Part shown: piece after piece, positions 16,477-25,944 of the stretch
How positions within the stretch are numbered: the stretch's first letter is position 1
Layout: each line of letters starts with the position of its first letter
Assembly: GCA_963771015.1 (NCBI GenBank)
Contig: CAVYRN010000007.1
Span: forward strand, 124,001-188,000
DNA length: 64,000 nt
Direction of reading: 5' to 3'
DNA from: CAVSJJ01 sp963771015
GTDB taxonomy: Bacteria; Actinomycetota; Actinomycetes; Actinomycetales; Dermatophilaceae
Notes under the pieces: model-generated
What the model was told of the DNA's origin: nothing
Database searches by the model: none
What the model saw: the letters and a program-made list of their open reading frames with translations, nothing else
Position numbers and translations under genes: made by a program

Positions 16477-18535
16477 ATGAACGCGATGACCTTCACCCCC
16501 GCACCGGCCGAGGCCCCCGCGGCGCCGGCGCCGTCGACGCTCGCCCCCACCGCCGGCTCCGGCGGGCAGGTGGCCCGGTGGCTGCGAGGCCCCGACGACG
16601 ACCCGACGTGGGCACGTCCGGCACTCCTGGGGCTGCTGCTCGCGACCGCGGCGTTCTACCTCTACAACCTGACGGCGAGCGGCTACGCCAACAGCTTCTA
16701 CTCCGCGGCCGCCCAGGCGGGCAGCGCGAGCTGGAAGGCCTTCTTCTACGGCTCCCTCGACTCCGCCAACGCCATCACCGTCGACAAGCCGCCGGCCGCC
16801 CTGTGGGCCATGGCGCTGTCGGTCCGGGTCTTCGGGCTCAGCTCCTTCGCCATCCTCCTGCCCGAGGTGCTCATGGGAGTGGCCACCGTCGGGATCGTGT
16901 ATGCCGCGGTGAAGCGGTACTTCGGTGCCGCCGCCGGGCTCATCGCCGGCGCCGTCCTCGCGCTCACCCCCGTCGCCGTCCTCATGTTCCGGTTCAACAA
17001 CCCGGACGCCATGCTCGTCATGCTGATGGCCCTCGGCGCCTACGCCACGCTGCGCTCGATCGAGCGGGGCTCGGCCCGGTGGATGGCCCTCGCCGGGGTC
17101 TTCATCGGCCTCGGCTTCCTCACCAAGACCCTCCAGGTCCTCCTCGTCGTGCCCTTCTTCGGCATCGCCTACCTCGTGGCCGCCGACACGACGCTGCGCC
17201 GCCGGATCACCGGGGCCGTCGTCGGGGTCGCCGCGATGGTCCTGTCGGCCGGCTGGTGGGTCGCCATCGTCGAGCTCGTCCCGGCGAGCATGCGGCCCTA
17301 CGTCGGCGGCAGCCAGACCAACTCGTTCCTCGAGCTCACGTTCGGCTACAACGGCTTCGGCCGGATCAGCGGCGACGAGGCCGGCTCGATCGGCCCGAAC
17401 TCCGGCACCGGCAGCATCACCCGGATGTTCTCGTCCGCGATCGGCGGCCAGATCTCCTGGCTCATCCCGAGCGCGCTGGTCCTCCTGGCGGTCGGCCTCT
17501 ACCTGCGCGGCCGCCGGCCCCGCACCGACCCGCGCCGCGCGGCATACCTGGTATGGGGCGGCTGGCTGCTCGTCACCGGCCTGACCTTCTCGCTCATGGA
17601 GGGGATCTTCCACGAGTACTACACCGTCGCTCTCGCCCCCGCGGTCGCCGCGCTGGTCGGCATGGGTGCTGTCGAGGCGTGGGAGCACCGCAACCGGGCC
17701 GTCGGCTCGGTCACCCTCGCCGCGGCCACCGCAGCGGCCGCGACGTGGAGCTTCATCCTCCTGTCGCGGACCACGGCCTACGGCGACTGGCTGCGGGTCG
17801 GTGTCCTCGCGGTCGGCATGGCCGCCGCGCTGCTCCTCCTCGCCGTCTCGCGGGTCGACCGTCGTGCCATCCCGGTCATCGTCGGCGCCGCACTCGTCGC
17901 CGCCCTCGCCGGGCCGGCCGCCTATGCCGCGACCACGGTCTCGACCGGCCACTCCGGGTCGATCGTCACGGCCGGCCCGAGCACCGGCGGGTTCGGCGGC
18001 GGAGGTCGGCCGCCCGGGGGCTTCGGCGGCCCGGTCGGCCCCACCCAGCCGGGTCGGCCCGGCGCCACGAACCAGGTCGGGCCCAACCAGGTCGGCCAAC
18101 CAGGCGCGCCGAACCCAGGGCGCGCCGAACCAGCAGGGCGCAGGTGGTCTCCTCAACGGGACGAACCCGAGCACCGAGGTCGTCGCGGCCCTGTCGGAGA
18201 ACGCCGACCAGTACACCTGGGTCGCCGCCGCCGTCGGCTCCCAGAACGCCGCAGGGCTCCAGCTCGGCGCCCAGCTCCCGGTCATGGCGATCGGCGGCTT
18301 CAACGGCTCCGACCCGTCCCCGACCCTGGCCCAGTTCGAGCAGGACGTCGCCGACGGCAGGATCCACTACTTCCTCTCCGGCGGCGGGTTCGGCCGCCAG
18401 AACGGCGGGTCGAACGTCGCCGACGAGATCGCCAGTTGGGTCTCGGAGAACTACACCCAGGTGACGATCGGCACCTCCACGTTCTACGACCTCACCCAGC
18501 CGCTGTCGGGCGCGTCCTCGACGACGGCCGGCTGA
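16477..18535 (+). CDS. YkcB-like PMT/ArnT-family glycosyltransferase, frameshifted in its linker
   Basis: Polytopic enzyme expected to transfer a sugar from a polyprenyl-phosphate donor outside the membrane. The ArnT-type motif DSANAITVDKPPAALW, the repeated hydrophobic helices and NNPDAML are visible in one frame up to about 18116; a Gly/Pro/Gln-rich linker follows. The C-terminal YkcA/B-like domain (LPVMAIGGFNGSDPSPTL, IHYFLSGGG) continues in the next frame to the TGA at 18533. One extra C in CCC at 18114-18116, inside a GAPN(Q) repeat, explains the shift; corrected length is ~685 residues. GTG 16468 or ATG 16486 are alternative starts. The next gene is its usual donor-making partner. Confidence 0.85.
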
Positions 18536-18563
18536 CCGGCGCACGACGAAAGGGACCTCAGCC

Positions 18564-19814
18564 ATGAGCACCGTGCTCGACGTCGTCATCCCGGTCTACA
18601 ACGAGGAGCACACCGTCGCACCGAGCGTCCGGCGGCTGCACGCCCACCTGGTCCACACCTTCCCGTACCCGTTCCGCATCACGGTCGCCGACAACGCGAG
18701 CACCGACTCGACGTGGACGGTGGCCACGGCCCTCACCCAGGAGCTGCCGGGAGTGGCAGCGGTCCACCTCGACGCCAAGGGGCGCGGGCGGGCCCTGAAG
18801 GAGGTGTGGCTCGAGTCCGACGCGCTCGTCCTTGCCTACATGGACGTCGACCTCTCGACCGACCTCGACGCCCTCTGGCCACTCCTCGCGCCGCTCATGT
18901 CGGGGCACTCCGACCTGGCCATCGGGACCCGGCTGCACCGGGACTCCAGGGTCGTGCGGGGGCCGAAGCGCGAGCTCATCTCGCGCGGCTACAACCTCAT
19001 CCTCAGGACCGCCCTCGGCGCCACGTTCTCCGATGCGCAGTGCGGCTTCAAGGCGATCCGGGCCGACGTCGCCCACGAGCTGCTCCCGCTCGTCGAGGAC
19101 CCGACATGGTTCTTCGACACCGAGCTGCTCGTGCTCGCCACGCGGTGCGGCCTGCGGGTCCACGAGGTGCCGGTCGACTGGTTCGACGACCCGGACAGCC
19201 GGGTCGACGTCGTCGCCACCGCGCGGGACGACCTCGCCGGGGTGTGGCGGATGCGGCGAGCCTTCGCCCGGGGCACCCTGCCCACCGAGGACATCGCCCG
19301 GCGGATGGGCCGTCGGCTACCCGGGCGCGGTGTCGGGAGCCAGGTGCTGACCTTCCTCGTCATCGGGGTCGTCAGCACCGCCGTCCACCTGGGGCTCTTC
19401 GCCGGCTTCCGCGCCGGAGGGGTCGCCTCGGCCCAGGCCGCCAACGCCGCGGCCCTGCTGCTCGCCACCGTCTTCAACACCGCGGCCAACCGGCGCTGGA
19501 CCTTCCAGCTCCGTGGCCGTGAGGGTCACGCGCGCCATCAGGCCCAGGGGCTCGTCGTCTTCGCGCTCACGCTGGCGATGACCTCGGGTGGCCTGGCGCT
19601 GCTCACCCTCCTCGTGCCCGGGGCGCCGACCTGGCTCGAGACGACGGCCCTGGGCGTCGCCACGGCGCTGGCGACCGCGGTGAAGTTCGTCGCCATGCGC
19701 TGGTGGATCTTCCGGACGGACCGTGGTGACGGGGGGCGGCTCCCCACGGCAGCGGCCGACGAGCCGGAGACAGCGACGGCGCGGCGCCCCCTGTCCGCGG
19801 TCAGTACTCGGTGA
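18564..19814 (+). CDS. YkcC-like GT2 polyprenyl-phosphate glycosyltransferase fused to a GtrA membrane domain
   Basis: 416 residues after AAAGGGA. Residues ~1-240 are a dolichyl-phosphate-mannose-synthase-type GT2 domain (DVVIPVYNEE, the DVDLS metal motif, DAQCGFKAIR). Residues ~255-390 form a four-helix GtrA domain (FLVIGVVSTAVHLGLF, NTAANRRWTF, VKFVAMRWWIF). The GT2 part should load a sugar onto a polyprenyl phosphate; the GtrA part may help move it across the membrane for the PMT-type enzyme encoded just upstream. Such pairs (Bacillus ykcC-ykcB) are conserved. The final 14 bases overlap the convergent DUF4333-type gene. Confidence 0.9.
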   Translation: MSTVLDVVIPVYNEEHTVAPSVRRLHAHLVHTFPYPFRITVADNASTDSTWTVATALTQELPGVAAVHLDAKGRGRALKEVWLESDALVLAYMDVDLSTDLDALWPLLAPLMSGHSDLAIGTRLHRDSRVVRGPKRELISRGYNLILRTALGATFSDAQCGFKAIRADVAHELLPLVEDPTWFFDTELLVLATRCGLRVHEVPVDWFDDPDSRVDVVATARDDLAGVWRMRRAFARGTLPTEDIARRMGRRLPGRGVGSQVLTFLVIGVVSTAVHLGLFAGFRAGGVASAQAANAAALLLATVFNTAANRRWTFQLRGREGHARHQAQGLVVFALTLAMTSGGLALLTLLVPGAPTWLETTALGVATALATAVKFVAMRWWIFRTDRGDGGRLPTAAADEPETATARRPLSAVSTR

Positions 19815-20385
19815 CGAGCAGGCTGCCGGTGTCGTCGACGACGTAGACGACGAGGACCCAGTTGTCCGACCCGTCGAACGTGCCGGTGCACACGACGGTC
19901 GACGACACCCGCAGCTTCGCCGTCTCGGGGCAGGTGATGTCGATGCCGGTCGACCCGTCGGCCGCGAGGGCGTCGGTGACCGCGGTCTCCATCCGGTAGC
20001 CGTCGACGTCGCTGCCGGAGTGGAAGTCCACGAGCCGGGCATCGATGGCGTACCCGTCGCCGAGCCCATCGACGGTGTTGCTCATCGAGACCAGGAAGGC
20101 GACGATCGCGGCGACCGCCGCCAGAGAGGCGACCACGGCTGCGCCGATGGCCCATCCCAACGCGATCCTCGCCTTGCGCAGCGCGGCACTCTCACCCGGC
20201 GCGCCCGGCCCTGCCTCCGGGCCGCCGTAGACGGAGCCGGGCGCGAGGCCATACGGCTGCGGGGCGGCATACGGGTATGCCGCCGGGCCCGGGCCCACGG
20301 GCTGCGTGCCAGGCGGGGGTGCGCCGCCGGCCGAGGGGCCGGGCGCGGGCATCGGGGGTCCGGGAGGGACCGGCGCGTCGGACAT
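19801..20385 (-). CDS. Single-pass membrane protein with DUF4333-like C-terminal domain
   Basis: 194 residues. A ~60-residue Pro/Gly/Tyr-rich cytoplasmic N-terminus is followed by a transmembrane helix around residues 78-102 (ALGWAIGAAVVASLAAVAAIVAFLV). The extracytoplasmic domain contains the pair of cysteines in ITCPET and STVVCTGTFDG and the LVVYVVDDTG strand, resembling DUF4333/DUF4190-type proteins of actinobacteria. Molecular function is unknown. Confidence 0.7.
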   Translation of the reverse strand: MSDAPVPPGPPMPAPGPSAGGAPPPGTQPVGPGPAAYPYAAPQPYGLAPGSVYGGPEAGPGAPGESAALRKARIALGWAIGAAVVASLAAVAAIVAFLVSMSNTVDGLGDGYAIDARLVDFHSGSDVDGYRMETAVTDALAADGSTGIDITCPETAKLRVSSTVVCTGTFDGSDNWVLVVYVVDDTGSLLVTEY

Positions 20386-20495
20386 GAGAGAGCCTCCTCA
20401 AGGGCGGACGGCCCAGGCAGCATAGGACGACGTCGGCCGGCGCGGGGCCACTTTGCTCTCGCCTCATCGGGGCGGATACCCTGTCGGGGCTGTCT

Positions 20496-20585
20496 GGAGG
20501 CGTCGCCTAGTCCGGTTTATGGCGCCCGCCTGCTAAGCGGGTTTGGGTCTACAGCCCATCGAGGGTTCAAATCCCTCCGCCTCCG
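20496..20585 (+). tRNA. tRNA-Ser(GCT)
   Basis: 90 bases with a long class II variable arm. Acceptor arms GGAGGCG/CGCCTCC pair fully, the T-arm has GGGTTCAAATCC, and the anticodon stem CCCGC/GCGGG presents GCT, reading AGC and AGT. CCA is not encoded. A strong hairpin follows. Confidence 0.95.
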
Positions 20586-20589
20586 CGCC

Positions 20590-20621
20590 GAGAACGCCCC
20601 GCCGTCGTGCGGGGCGTTCTC
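20590..20621 (+). terminator. Terminator of tRNA-Ser(GCT)
   Basis: GAGAACGCCCCGC and GCGGGGCGTTCTC form a perfect 13-pair stem with a six-base loop starting five bases after the tRNA. It also lies just past the stop of the convergent LCP gene, so it may act in both directions. Confidence 0.8.
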
Positions 20622-20654
20622 GCGTCCCCGCCCGTCGGGGCGCTCGCCGGCGGG

Positions 20655-22148
20655 TCAGCCGCAGATGCTGTCGCTCGCCTTGCGGGTCTTGATCTGCAAG
20701 GTGGCGGCGTCGGCGCTGATCGGCTGGGCCGGGAGCGGTGCGGTGCCGAGGCGGTTCGAGACGGCGACGGCCTTGGGTGCCCCGACGCCGAGGATCACCT
20801 TGATGCGCGTCGACGTCCCGCTGACCTGCTTGAGGGTCGCCCCCGGGAAGGCCGCGGCGACGGTGGTGGCGGCGGCCTTCCGGCCCGCGGCATACTCGAC
20901 GACCGCACCGGACGCCGTCGTGCCGTTCGCCACGGTCACGCTCTTGAAGCCCTGGACCCGCAGCGCCGCCTGCGCCTGGCCGGCCAGGCCGGAGGCCCCC
21001 GAGGAGTTGACGACCTCGACGGCGATCTTCGACGGCGAGACGGTGAGGGGCCCCAGGTCGACGGCCGCGACCGGCGTGGTCCTGGCGCCGAGCTGGCGGT
21101 CCTCCCGCAGGGCCGACCACAGCTCGTCGGCGCTGGACGCCCAGGCGACCCGGTTGGGGTCCGGGGCGTAGCCGACGACGGGAACGGTGGCGAACTGGAT
21201 CTTGTCCATGCCGACCGCCTTGACGCTGTCGGCGAGGTCCTTCATCACCCCGAGGGAGAACTTCGGGTCCGTCGTCAGCGACTGGGTCGCGGCCGAGAGG
21301 AACGAGAAGAGCTTGTCCGGTCGCAGCAGCAGCGATGACTGGGTGGCCTCCTGGGCCACCGACGACATGAAGGCCTGCTGCCGCTCGATGCGCCCGAGGT
21401 CGGACCCGTCGCCGACGGTCTCGCGGACCCGGACGTAGCCGAGGGCCTGGCTGCCGTTGAGGTGGTGCCGCCCGACCGTCAGCTTGAGCCCGGAGTCGGG
21501 GTCGTCGATCGCCACCGGCGTACAGACGTCGACGCCGCCGAGGGCGCTGACCATGCCCTTGAACCCGTTGAAGTTCACGACGGCGTAGTGGTTGATGAAG
21601 ATCCCGGTGTTGCCCTCGATGGTGCGGATGACGCACCCCGGGCCGCCGTCGTTGAAGTTGAGGTTGAACTGCCGGACCTCCCACTGGCTCTTGGGGGCCT
21701 TCGGCGAGCAGTTCGGCGGGGCCTTCACCATCGAGTCACGGGGGATCGAGACGACGCTGACCCACGTGCGGTCACCGGAGACGTGGACGAGCAGCGTCGT
21801 GTCCGAGCGGGACCCGGCGGCCGTCCCGTACTTGTTCGTGCCGAGCGAGGACCGGTTGTCCGAGCCGAGAACGAGGATGTTGAGTGGGCCGGTCGATGCG
21901 GTGGCGACCTTCTCGGTGGGGCGGTCGGCGCCGATCTCGGCGGTGACGTCGACCCGCGAGATGTTGCTGTTGAGCTTGGCGTATGCCGCAACGCCGAGAC
22001 CGAGCGCAAGGACGAGGGCGCCCGACAGGGCGACCGCGGTGCGGCGCAGGCCACGGTGGTTCTTCACCGCGGCGTGCCGGGCACGGCGGCGTCTTCCCGG
22101 TCGCCGAGGCGGCGGGACGTCACCCGTCGCACGCGCGCGTTCGGTCAC
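20655..22148 (-). CDS. LytR-CpsA-Psr (LCP) family cell-wall glycopolymer ligase with LytR_C domain
   Basis: 497 residues from a GTG (VTERARATG), with an AAAGG stretch upstream. A basic cytoplasmic tail precedes a transmembrane helix (TAVALSGALVLALGLGVAAYA). The LCP domain has NILVLGSDNRS, SRSDTTLLVHV, the key SIPRDS arginine, the NFNGFKGMVSALGGVDV segment and RVRETVGDGSDLGRIERQQ. A C-terminal LytR_C domain (IAVEVVNSSGASGLAGQ) follows. LCP enzymes attach polymers such as arabinogalactan or teichoic acid to peptidoglycan. Divergent from a PBP gene, with a ~170-base shared upstream region. Confidence 0.92.
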   Translation of the reverse strand: MTERARATGDVPPPRRPGRRRRARHAAVKNHRGLRRTAVALSGALVLALGLGVAAYAKLNSNISRVDVTAEIGADRPTEKVATASTGPLNILVLGSDNRSSLGTNKYGTAAGSRSDTTLLVHVSGDRTWVSVVSIPRDSMVKAPPNCSPKAPKSQWEVRQFNLNFNDGGPGCVIRTIEGNTGIFINHYAVVNFNGFKGMVSALGGVDVCTPVAIDDPDSGLKLTVGRHHLNGSQALGYVRVRETVGDGSDLGRIERQQAFMSSVAQEATQSSLLLRPDKLFSFLSAATQSLTTDPKFSLGVMKDLADSVKAVGMDKIQFATVPVVGYAPDPNRVAWASSADELWSALREDRQLGARTTPVAAVDLGPLTVSPSKIAVEVVNSSGASGLAGQAQAALRVQGFKSVTVANGTTASGAVVEYAAGRKAAATTVAAAFPGATLKQVSGTSTRIKVILGVGAPKAVAVSNRLGTAPLPAQPISADAATLQIKTRKASDSICG

Positions 22149-22319
22149 GAAGGAGGGACCTTTCCGTATCGGCCGGATAGCCAGACACGGGGCCACCGGC
22201 GGGCCTGCTGGCCCCGTCGGACTTCCTAGTGTAAAGGTGAATTCTGGGCGAACAGTCCACGCGGCGTCCGAGCGGACTGCCGCACCGCCCCGGGCCGTCG
22301 AGATGGTGGGAAGGGGCGC

Positions 22320-24215
22320 ATGAGGATACGAGCCGTCGGTGCCGGCCTCATCGTCGCGCTCATCGTCGCGGCAGTCGCCGGTGGGGCGTGGTGGTGGCTC
22401 GACCGGGAGCACACCCGTGACGCCGGCGCCCGAGCCGTCGTCGCGGCGTTCGCGGCGGGCTACTCCGCCCGCGACCTGGGTGCCGTTCGCTTCGTGGAGC
22501 CCGGCGCAGCCGCATCCTTCACGGCGACCTTCGCAGGGATGGGCGACGCTCCCGTGGTGGCCACCGTCGGCACGTTGACCCGCACCGAGGCGCGCGCCGA
22601 GGCCCCCGTGTCGGTCTCCTGGACCCTGCCCGACCGGACCGTCTGGCGCTACTCCGTCCCCGTCCACGTCGTGGAACGTGGGGGGACGTGGGCGGTGGCC
22701 GCGCCGGACCGGGGGTCGACGTGGGACCCCGCCATCACCCGGGGCGACACCGTGGCCATCCACCGGGTCGACGGCGCCCGCGGCAACCTCCTCGACCGCG
22801 GCGGCGATGCGCTCATGCCCGAGGGCACGGTCTACCCCGTCCAGATCGACCCGGCCCGGGCCACCGTGGCGACCGTTCGCCAGCTCGAGCCGCTCGTCGG
22901 CGAGCCCGCCGGGTCGCTCGTCGCCAAGCTGCGCGCCGCGCAGAAGTCCGGCTCCAAGGCCCCCATCCCCGTCATCACCTTCCGCGAGTCCGACTTCACC
23001 CGCCTCCGCGGCCGGCTCGATGCCCTCATCGGGGTCATCTACCCCAAGACGACCCAGCCGCTCGCCCAGACCCGGGCCTTCGGCCAGCCGCTGCTCGGCA
23101 GCTACGGCGAGGTCACCGCCGAGCTGGTCAAGGCGAGCGGTGGTCGGTATGCCGCGGGCGACCGGGCCGGCGTGTCCGGTCTGCAGCGGCAGTACGACAG
23201 CACGCTCGCCGGCACCCCGGCATACACCGTCGTGTCGGGCACCGGGACGGTGCTGCTGGACGCTCTGCCGGTCGACGGTGAGGACGTCCAGACCACCCTG
23301 GACCGCGGCATCCAGGCCTCCGCCGAGGACGCCCTCCGGGGCGCCGGTGACGTGCCGGCCGCGCTCGTTGCCGTCGACATCCCTACCGGCGGCATCCTCG
23401 CGGTCGCGAACTCCCCGTGGAACGGCTTCGACCGGGCCCTCGCCGGGCGGTATGCCCCGGGGTCGGCCTTCAAGGTCGCGACGACGTACGCCTACCTCAC
23501 CGGCGGCGTGACGACCCCGTCGACGTCGGTCGCGTGTCCGCCGTCGGTCGTCGTCAACGGCAAGAGCTTCGGCAACTACGAGGGCGAGTCGCTCGGCAAC
23601 CCCACCTTCGGCGACGACTTCGCCCACTCGTGCAACACGGCCTTCATCGGCCTGGCCGACCGGCTCGCTCCGGCCCAGCTGACGACGGACGCACGGGCGC
23701 TCGGTGTCGGTGGGGGCTGGGCCAGCACCCTCGGGGTCGACGGGGCGTTCGCCGGCAGCGTGCCGCAGACGAACGGGGCGACCGACCAGGCGGCCGCGGC
23801 GATCGGCCAGGGACGCATCGAGGTCTCGCCGGTCTCGCTCGCCGTCATGGTCGGCTCGATCGCCCGGGGCTCCTTCATCACGCCCACCCTCGTCACCCCA
23901 TCCGAGGCCTCGGGCGAGGACGGGACCGGGTCGCCCACCGCCCTCGACGCCGGCGCGACCAAGGACATCCGCGCCCTGATGCGCCGGGTCGTCACCGAGG
24001 GCACCGGGACCGTCCTGCGGGGCACGCCGGGGGGCCCGGTGGCCGGGAAGACCGGGACCGCGGAGTTCGGGACGGCGACCCCGCCGCAGACCCGGGCGTG
24101 GTTCGTCGGCTACCAGGGCGACGTGGCGTTCGCCGTCCTCGTCGAGGAGGGCGCGAGCGGCGGTTCGGTGGCGGCCCCGATCGCCCGGGCGTTCCTCACC
24201 GACCTGGCCCGCTGA
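22320..24215 (+). CDS. Class B penicillin-binding protein, MecA/Rv2864c-like transpeptidase
   Basis: 631 residues. An N-terminal anchor (residues ~5-27) is followed by a MecA-N/NTF2-like domain, a PBP dimerisation domain (GARGNLLDRGG) and a transpeptidase domain. Active-site motifs are intact: S382-AF-K385 in PGSAFK, SCN at 437-439 and KTGT at 577-580. It should cross-link peptidoglycan and bind beta-lactams. No lipobox cysteine is seen behind the anchor, unlike Rv2864c. It diverges from the LCP ligase gene, both acting on the wall. Confidence 0.92.
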   Translation: MRIRAVGAGLIVALIVAAVAGGAWWWLDREHTRDAGARAVVAAFAAGYSARDLGAVRFVEPGAAASFTATFAGMGDAPVVATVGTLTRTEARAEAPVSVSWTLPDRTVWRYSVPVHVVERGGTWAVAAPDRGSTWDPAITRGDTVAIHRVDGARGNLLDRGGDALMPEGTVYPVQIDPARATVATVRQLEPLVGEPAGSLVAKLRAAQKSGSKAPIPVITFRESDFTRLRGRLDALIGVIYPKTTQPLAQTRAFGQPLLGSYGEVTAELVKASGGRYAAGDRAGVSGLQRQYDSTLAGTPAYTVVSGTGTVLLDALPVDGEDVQTTLDRGIQASAEDALRGAGDVPAALVAVDIPTGGILAVANSPWNGFDRALAGRYAPGSAFKVATTYAYLTGGVTTPSTSVACPPSVVVNGKSFGNYEGESLGNPTFGDDFAHSCNTAFIGLADRLAPAQLTTDARALGVGGGWASTLGVDGAFAGSVPQTNGATDQAAAAIGQGRIEVSPVSLAVMVGSIARGSFITPTLVTPSEASGEDGTGSPTALDAGATKDIRALMRRVVTEGTGTVLRGTPGGPVAGKTGTAEFGTATPPQTRAWFVGYQGDVAFAVLVEEGASGGSVAAPIARAFLTDLAR

Positions 24216-24226
24216 GTGGACCTGAC

Positions 24227-24261
24227 GAGGCCCCCGCCGGATCACTCCCGGAGGGGGCCTC
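24227..24261. terminator. Shared terminator between PBP and cold-shock genes
   Basis: GAGGCCCCC and GGGGGCCTC form a perfect nine-pair stem, extended by CCGG/CCGG in the loop. It sits 12 bases past the PBP stop and 26 bases past the convergent cold-shock gene stop. Confidence 0.8.
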
Positions 24262-24286
24262 GCTCAAAGACCCGAGGGTCCTCGAT

Positions 24287-24490
24287 TCAGATGGGGCGAA
24301 CCTGGTCGGCCTGCGGCCCCTTGGGGCCCTGGGTCACCTCGAACTCGACCCGCTGGGCCTCTTCGAGGGACCGGTAGCCCTGGACGTCAATGGCGGTGTA
24401 GTGAACGAACACGTCGGGGCCCCCGCCTTCCTGGGCGATGAAGCCGTAGCCCTTCTCGGCGTTGAACCACTTAACGGTGCCCTGTGCCAT
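24287..24490 (-). CDS. CspA-family cold-shock protein
   Basis: 67 residues, the standard size of a single cold-shock domain. RNP1 (KGYGFI) and RNP2 (VFVHY) nucleic-acid binding motifs are intact; the start MAQGTVKWFNAEKG is diagnostic of the family. It acts as an RNA chaperone. AAAGGAAG lies about ten bases before the ATG. The ~90-base leader up to a hairpin at 24579-24611 is long for this genome and could include the structured 5' UTR common to csp genes. Confidence 0.95.
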   Translation of the reverse strand: MAQGTVKWFNAEKGYGFIAQEGGGPDVFVHYTAIDVQGYRSLEEAQRVEFEVTQGPKGPQADQVRPI

Positions 24491-24578
24491 GTACTTCGTG
24501 CTTCCTTTGAGTGCTGTTGCAGTGGACGCCGCCCGGCGCGACATCCAACGGGTGCGTCGCCGCTCCCCAGCCAAACCC

Positions 24579-24611
24579 AACGCCCGCCTGCTGTGGTACC
24601 AGGCGGGCGTT
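24579..24611 (-). terminator. Perfect 12-pair hairpin between the DUF2568 gene and the cold-shock gene
   Basis: AACGCCCGCCTG and CAGGCGGGCGTT pair fully around a nine-base loop; on the minus strand it is followed by TGGGTTTGG. It probably ends transcription of the upstream YrdB/DUF2568 gene before the cold-shock promoter. Confidence 0.65.
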
Positions 24612-24709
24612 CTGTGGACCTGCATGGATCTGCTGTGACGCAACCGCTGCGAACCTAGCACGGGGTGCGGCGCCCGGGGGAGCCCCCGTGGACGCCTATT
24701 TGGAGCGGG

Positions 24710-25063
24710 TCAGCCGGGGTTCATCAGGCCGACGACCTCGCCCTCCCAGCGGCGGATGACGGCCGCGTTGCCGATGGCCACCGCCGCGAACACCGCCCCC
24801 CACCAGGGCCGGCCGACGGCCCACAGCGCGGCCCCCGCGGCGATGAAGAACGCGACCTCCGTCGCCAGCCGAGCGGGGTCGTTGAGTCGTTGGGTCGACT
24901 TCGGCGCCATGAAGATGCCCCAGACACTGGCGGCCACCGCGACGGCGAGCGCGGCGGTGAGGAGGCGCTGCGGCCCGTCGACGAGGCACCAGCCCCAGAC
25001 CCCGAATGCCGCGAGCGCCGCCAGCTCGAGGACGTACCGGAGGATGAGCATCGTCCACTTCAT
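24710..25063 (-). CDS. YrdB/DUF2568-family small membrane protein
   Basis: 117 residues with four hydrophobic helices (LILRYVLELAALAAFGVWGW, LTAALAVAVAASVWGIF, TEVAFFIAAGAALWAV, WWGAVFAAVAIGNAAVI). The order and the FMAPKSTQRLNDP loop match the YrdB family of uncharacterised inner-membrane proteins. The ATG at 25063 follows an imperfect duplication of CATGGCTCCCGGCGA. Function unknown. Confidence 0.8.
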   Translation of the reverse strand: MKWTMLILRYVLELAALAAFGVWGWCLVDGPQRLLTAALAVAVAASVWGIFMAPKSTQRLNDPARLATEVAFFIAAGAALWAVGRPWWGAVFAAVAIGNAAVIRRWEGEVVGLMNPG

Positions 25064-25210
25064 CCGTGGCTCCCGGCGAATCCATGGCTCCCGGCGACGT
25101 CGACCATGTCGGCAGCCTAGAGCGTCGCACCGGGCATCGTCCCGGCCGACAGGCGTGCCGCGGCCCACATCCGCGGCCCGGGCCGTGCCGGGTGGCGCTA
25201 GCGTGGCGAG

Positions 25211-25912
25211 ATGGAGCCGACCCGGCGCCAGGCGTGGGCGGTCGCGGCGGGCCTGGTCACCGCCGCAGGTGGGGCCGGGTGCGGGGCTCAGACGCGCCGG
25301 ACCCGGCCCCCGACAACGACCCGACCCCTTCCGCCGTCCGGCTCGGTGGGCTCGGCGGGCTCGGTCTCGCTCGCCGCCACGATGCGGAGGCGGCGCTCGG
25401 TCCGGGCCTTCGTCGGCACCGGCCTGACCGACGTCGAGGTCGGCGAGCTGTTCTTCGCCGCCCAGGGGGTCACCCACGGGGCCGGGCTGCGGACCGCCCC
25501 GTCCGCCGGTGCGCTGTACCCCCTCGAGGTGTATGCCGTGACCGCCGCGGGTGCCGCGCACTACCTCCCGGCGGGCCACCGGGTCGAGGAGTGGGCGTCG
25601 ACGACGGCCTTCGGCGAGCTCGTCGACGCGACGGTCAGCCACGACGCGATCCGGACGGCACCCGCGGCGTTCGTCCTCACCGGTGTCGGACAGCGCTCGT
25701 CCGGCAAGTACGGCCGGGATGCCGAGCGCTACCTCGCCCAGGAGGTCGGCCACGCCGCCCAGAACCTGCTCCTCCAGGCGGTGGCCCTGGGGCTCGGCGC
25801 CGTCGTGCTGGGCGCCGTCAACCGCGACGCGCTCGCCGAGGTGCTCGCGCTGCCCGCGGGCGAGGAGGGGTACTGCGTCATCCCCGTCGGCCACCCGGCG
25901 CCCGGCGCGTAG
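25211..25912 (+). CDS. SagB-type nitroreductase-fold lipoprotein
   Basis: 233 residues. The N-terminus has a twin-arginine followed by a hydrophobic stretch ending in a lipobox-like AGGAGC, so Tat or Sec export and lipid anchoring are likely. From about residue 55 the SagB/nitroreductase fold is clear: RRSVRAFVGTGLTDVEVGELFFAAQG, RTAPSAGALYPLEVY, and GHAAQNLLLQAVALGLGAVVLG. SagB proteins use FMN to oxidise azolines in peptide maturation, but no peptide or cyclodehydratase gene is nearby, so the reaction is unknown. Confidence 0.85.
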   Translation: MEPTRRQAWAVAAGLVTAAGGAGCGAQTRRTRPPTTTRPLPPSGSVGSAGSVSLAATMRRRRSVRAFVGTGLTDVEVGELFFAAQGVTHGAGLRTAPSAGALYPLEVYAVTAAGAAHYLPAGHRVEEWASTTAFGELVDATVSHDAIRTAPAAFVLTGVGQRSSGKYGRDAERYLAQEVGHAAQNLLLQAVALGLGAVVLGAVNRDALAEVLALPAGEEGYCVIPVGHPAPGA

Positions 25913-25944
25913 AGCCACGGACCCGGGGCCCCCAAGGAGCCGAG

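Noticed and set aside
16402..18303. Very long minus-strand open frame upstream of the GNAT gene
   Set aside because: It is antisense to the YkcB-like gene, is made of low-complexity Arg/Gly/Asp text and shows no family; open frames opposite high-GC genes are expected.
22320..24245. Minus-strand open frame running into the LCP gene
   Set aside because: Antisense shadow of the PBP gene; the LCP protein begins naturally at the GTG at 22148.
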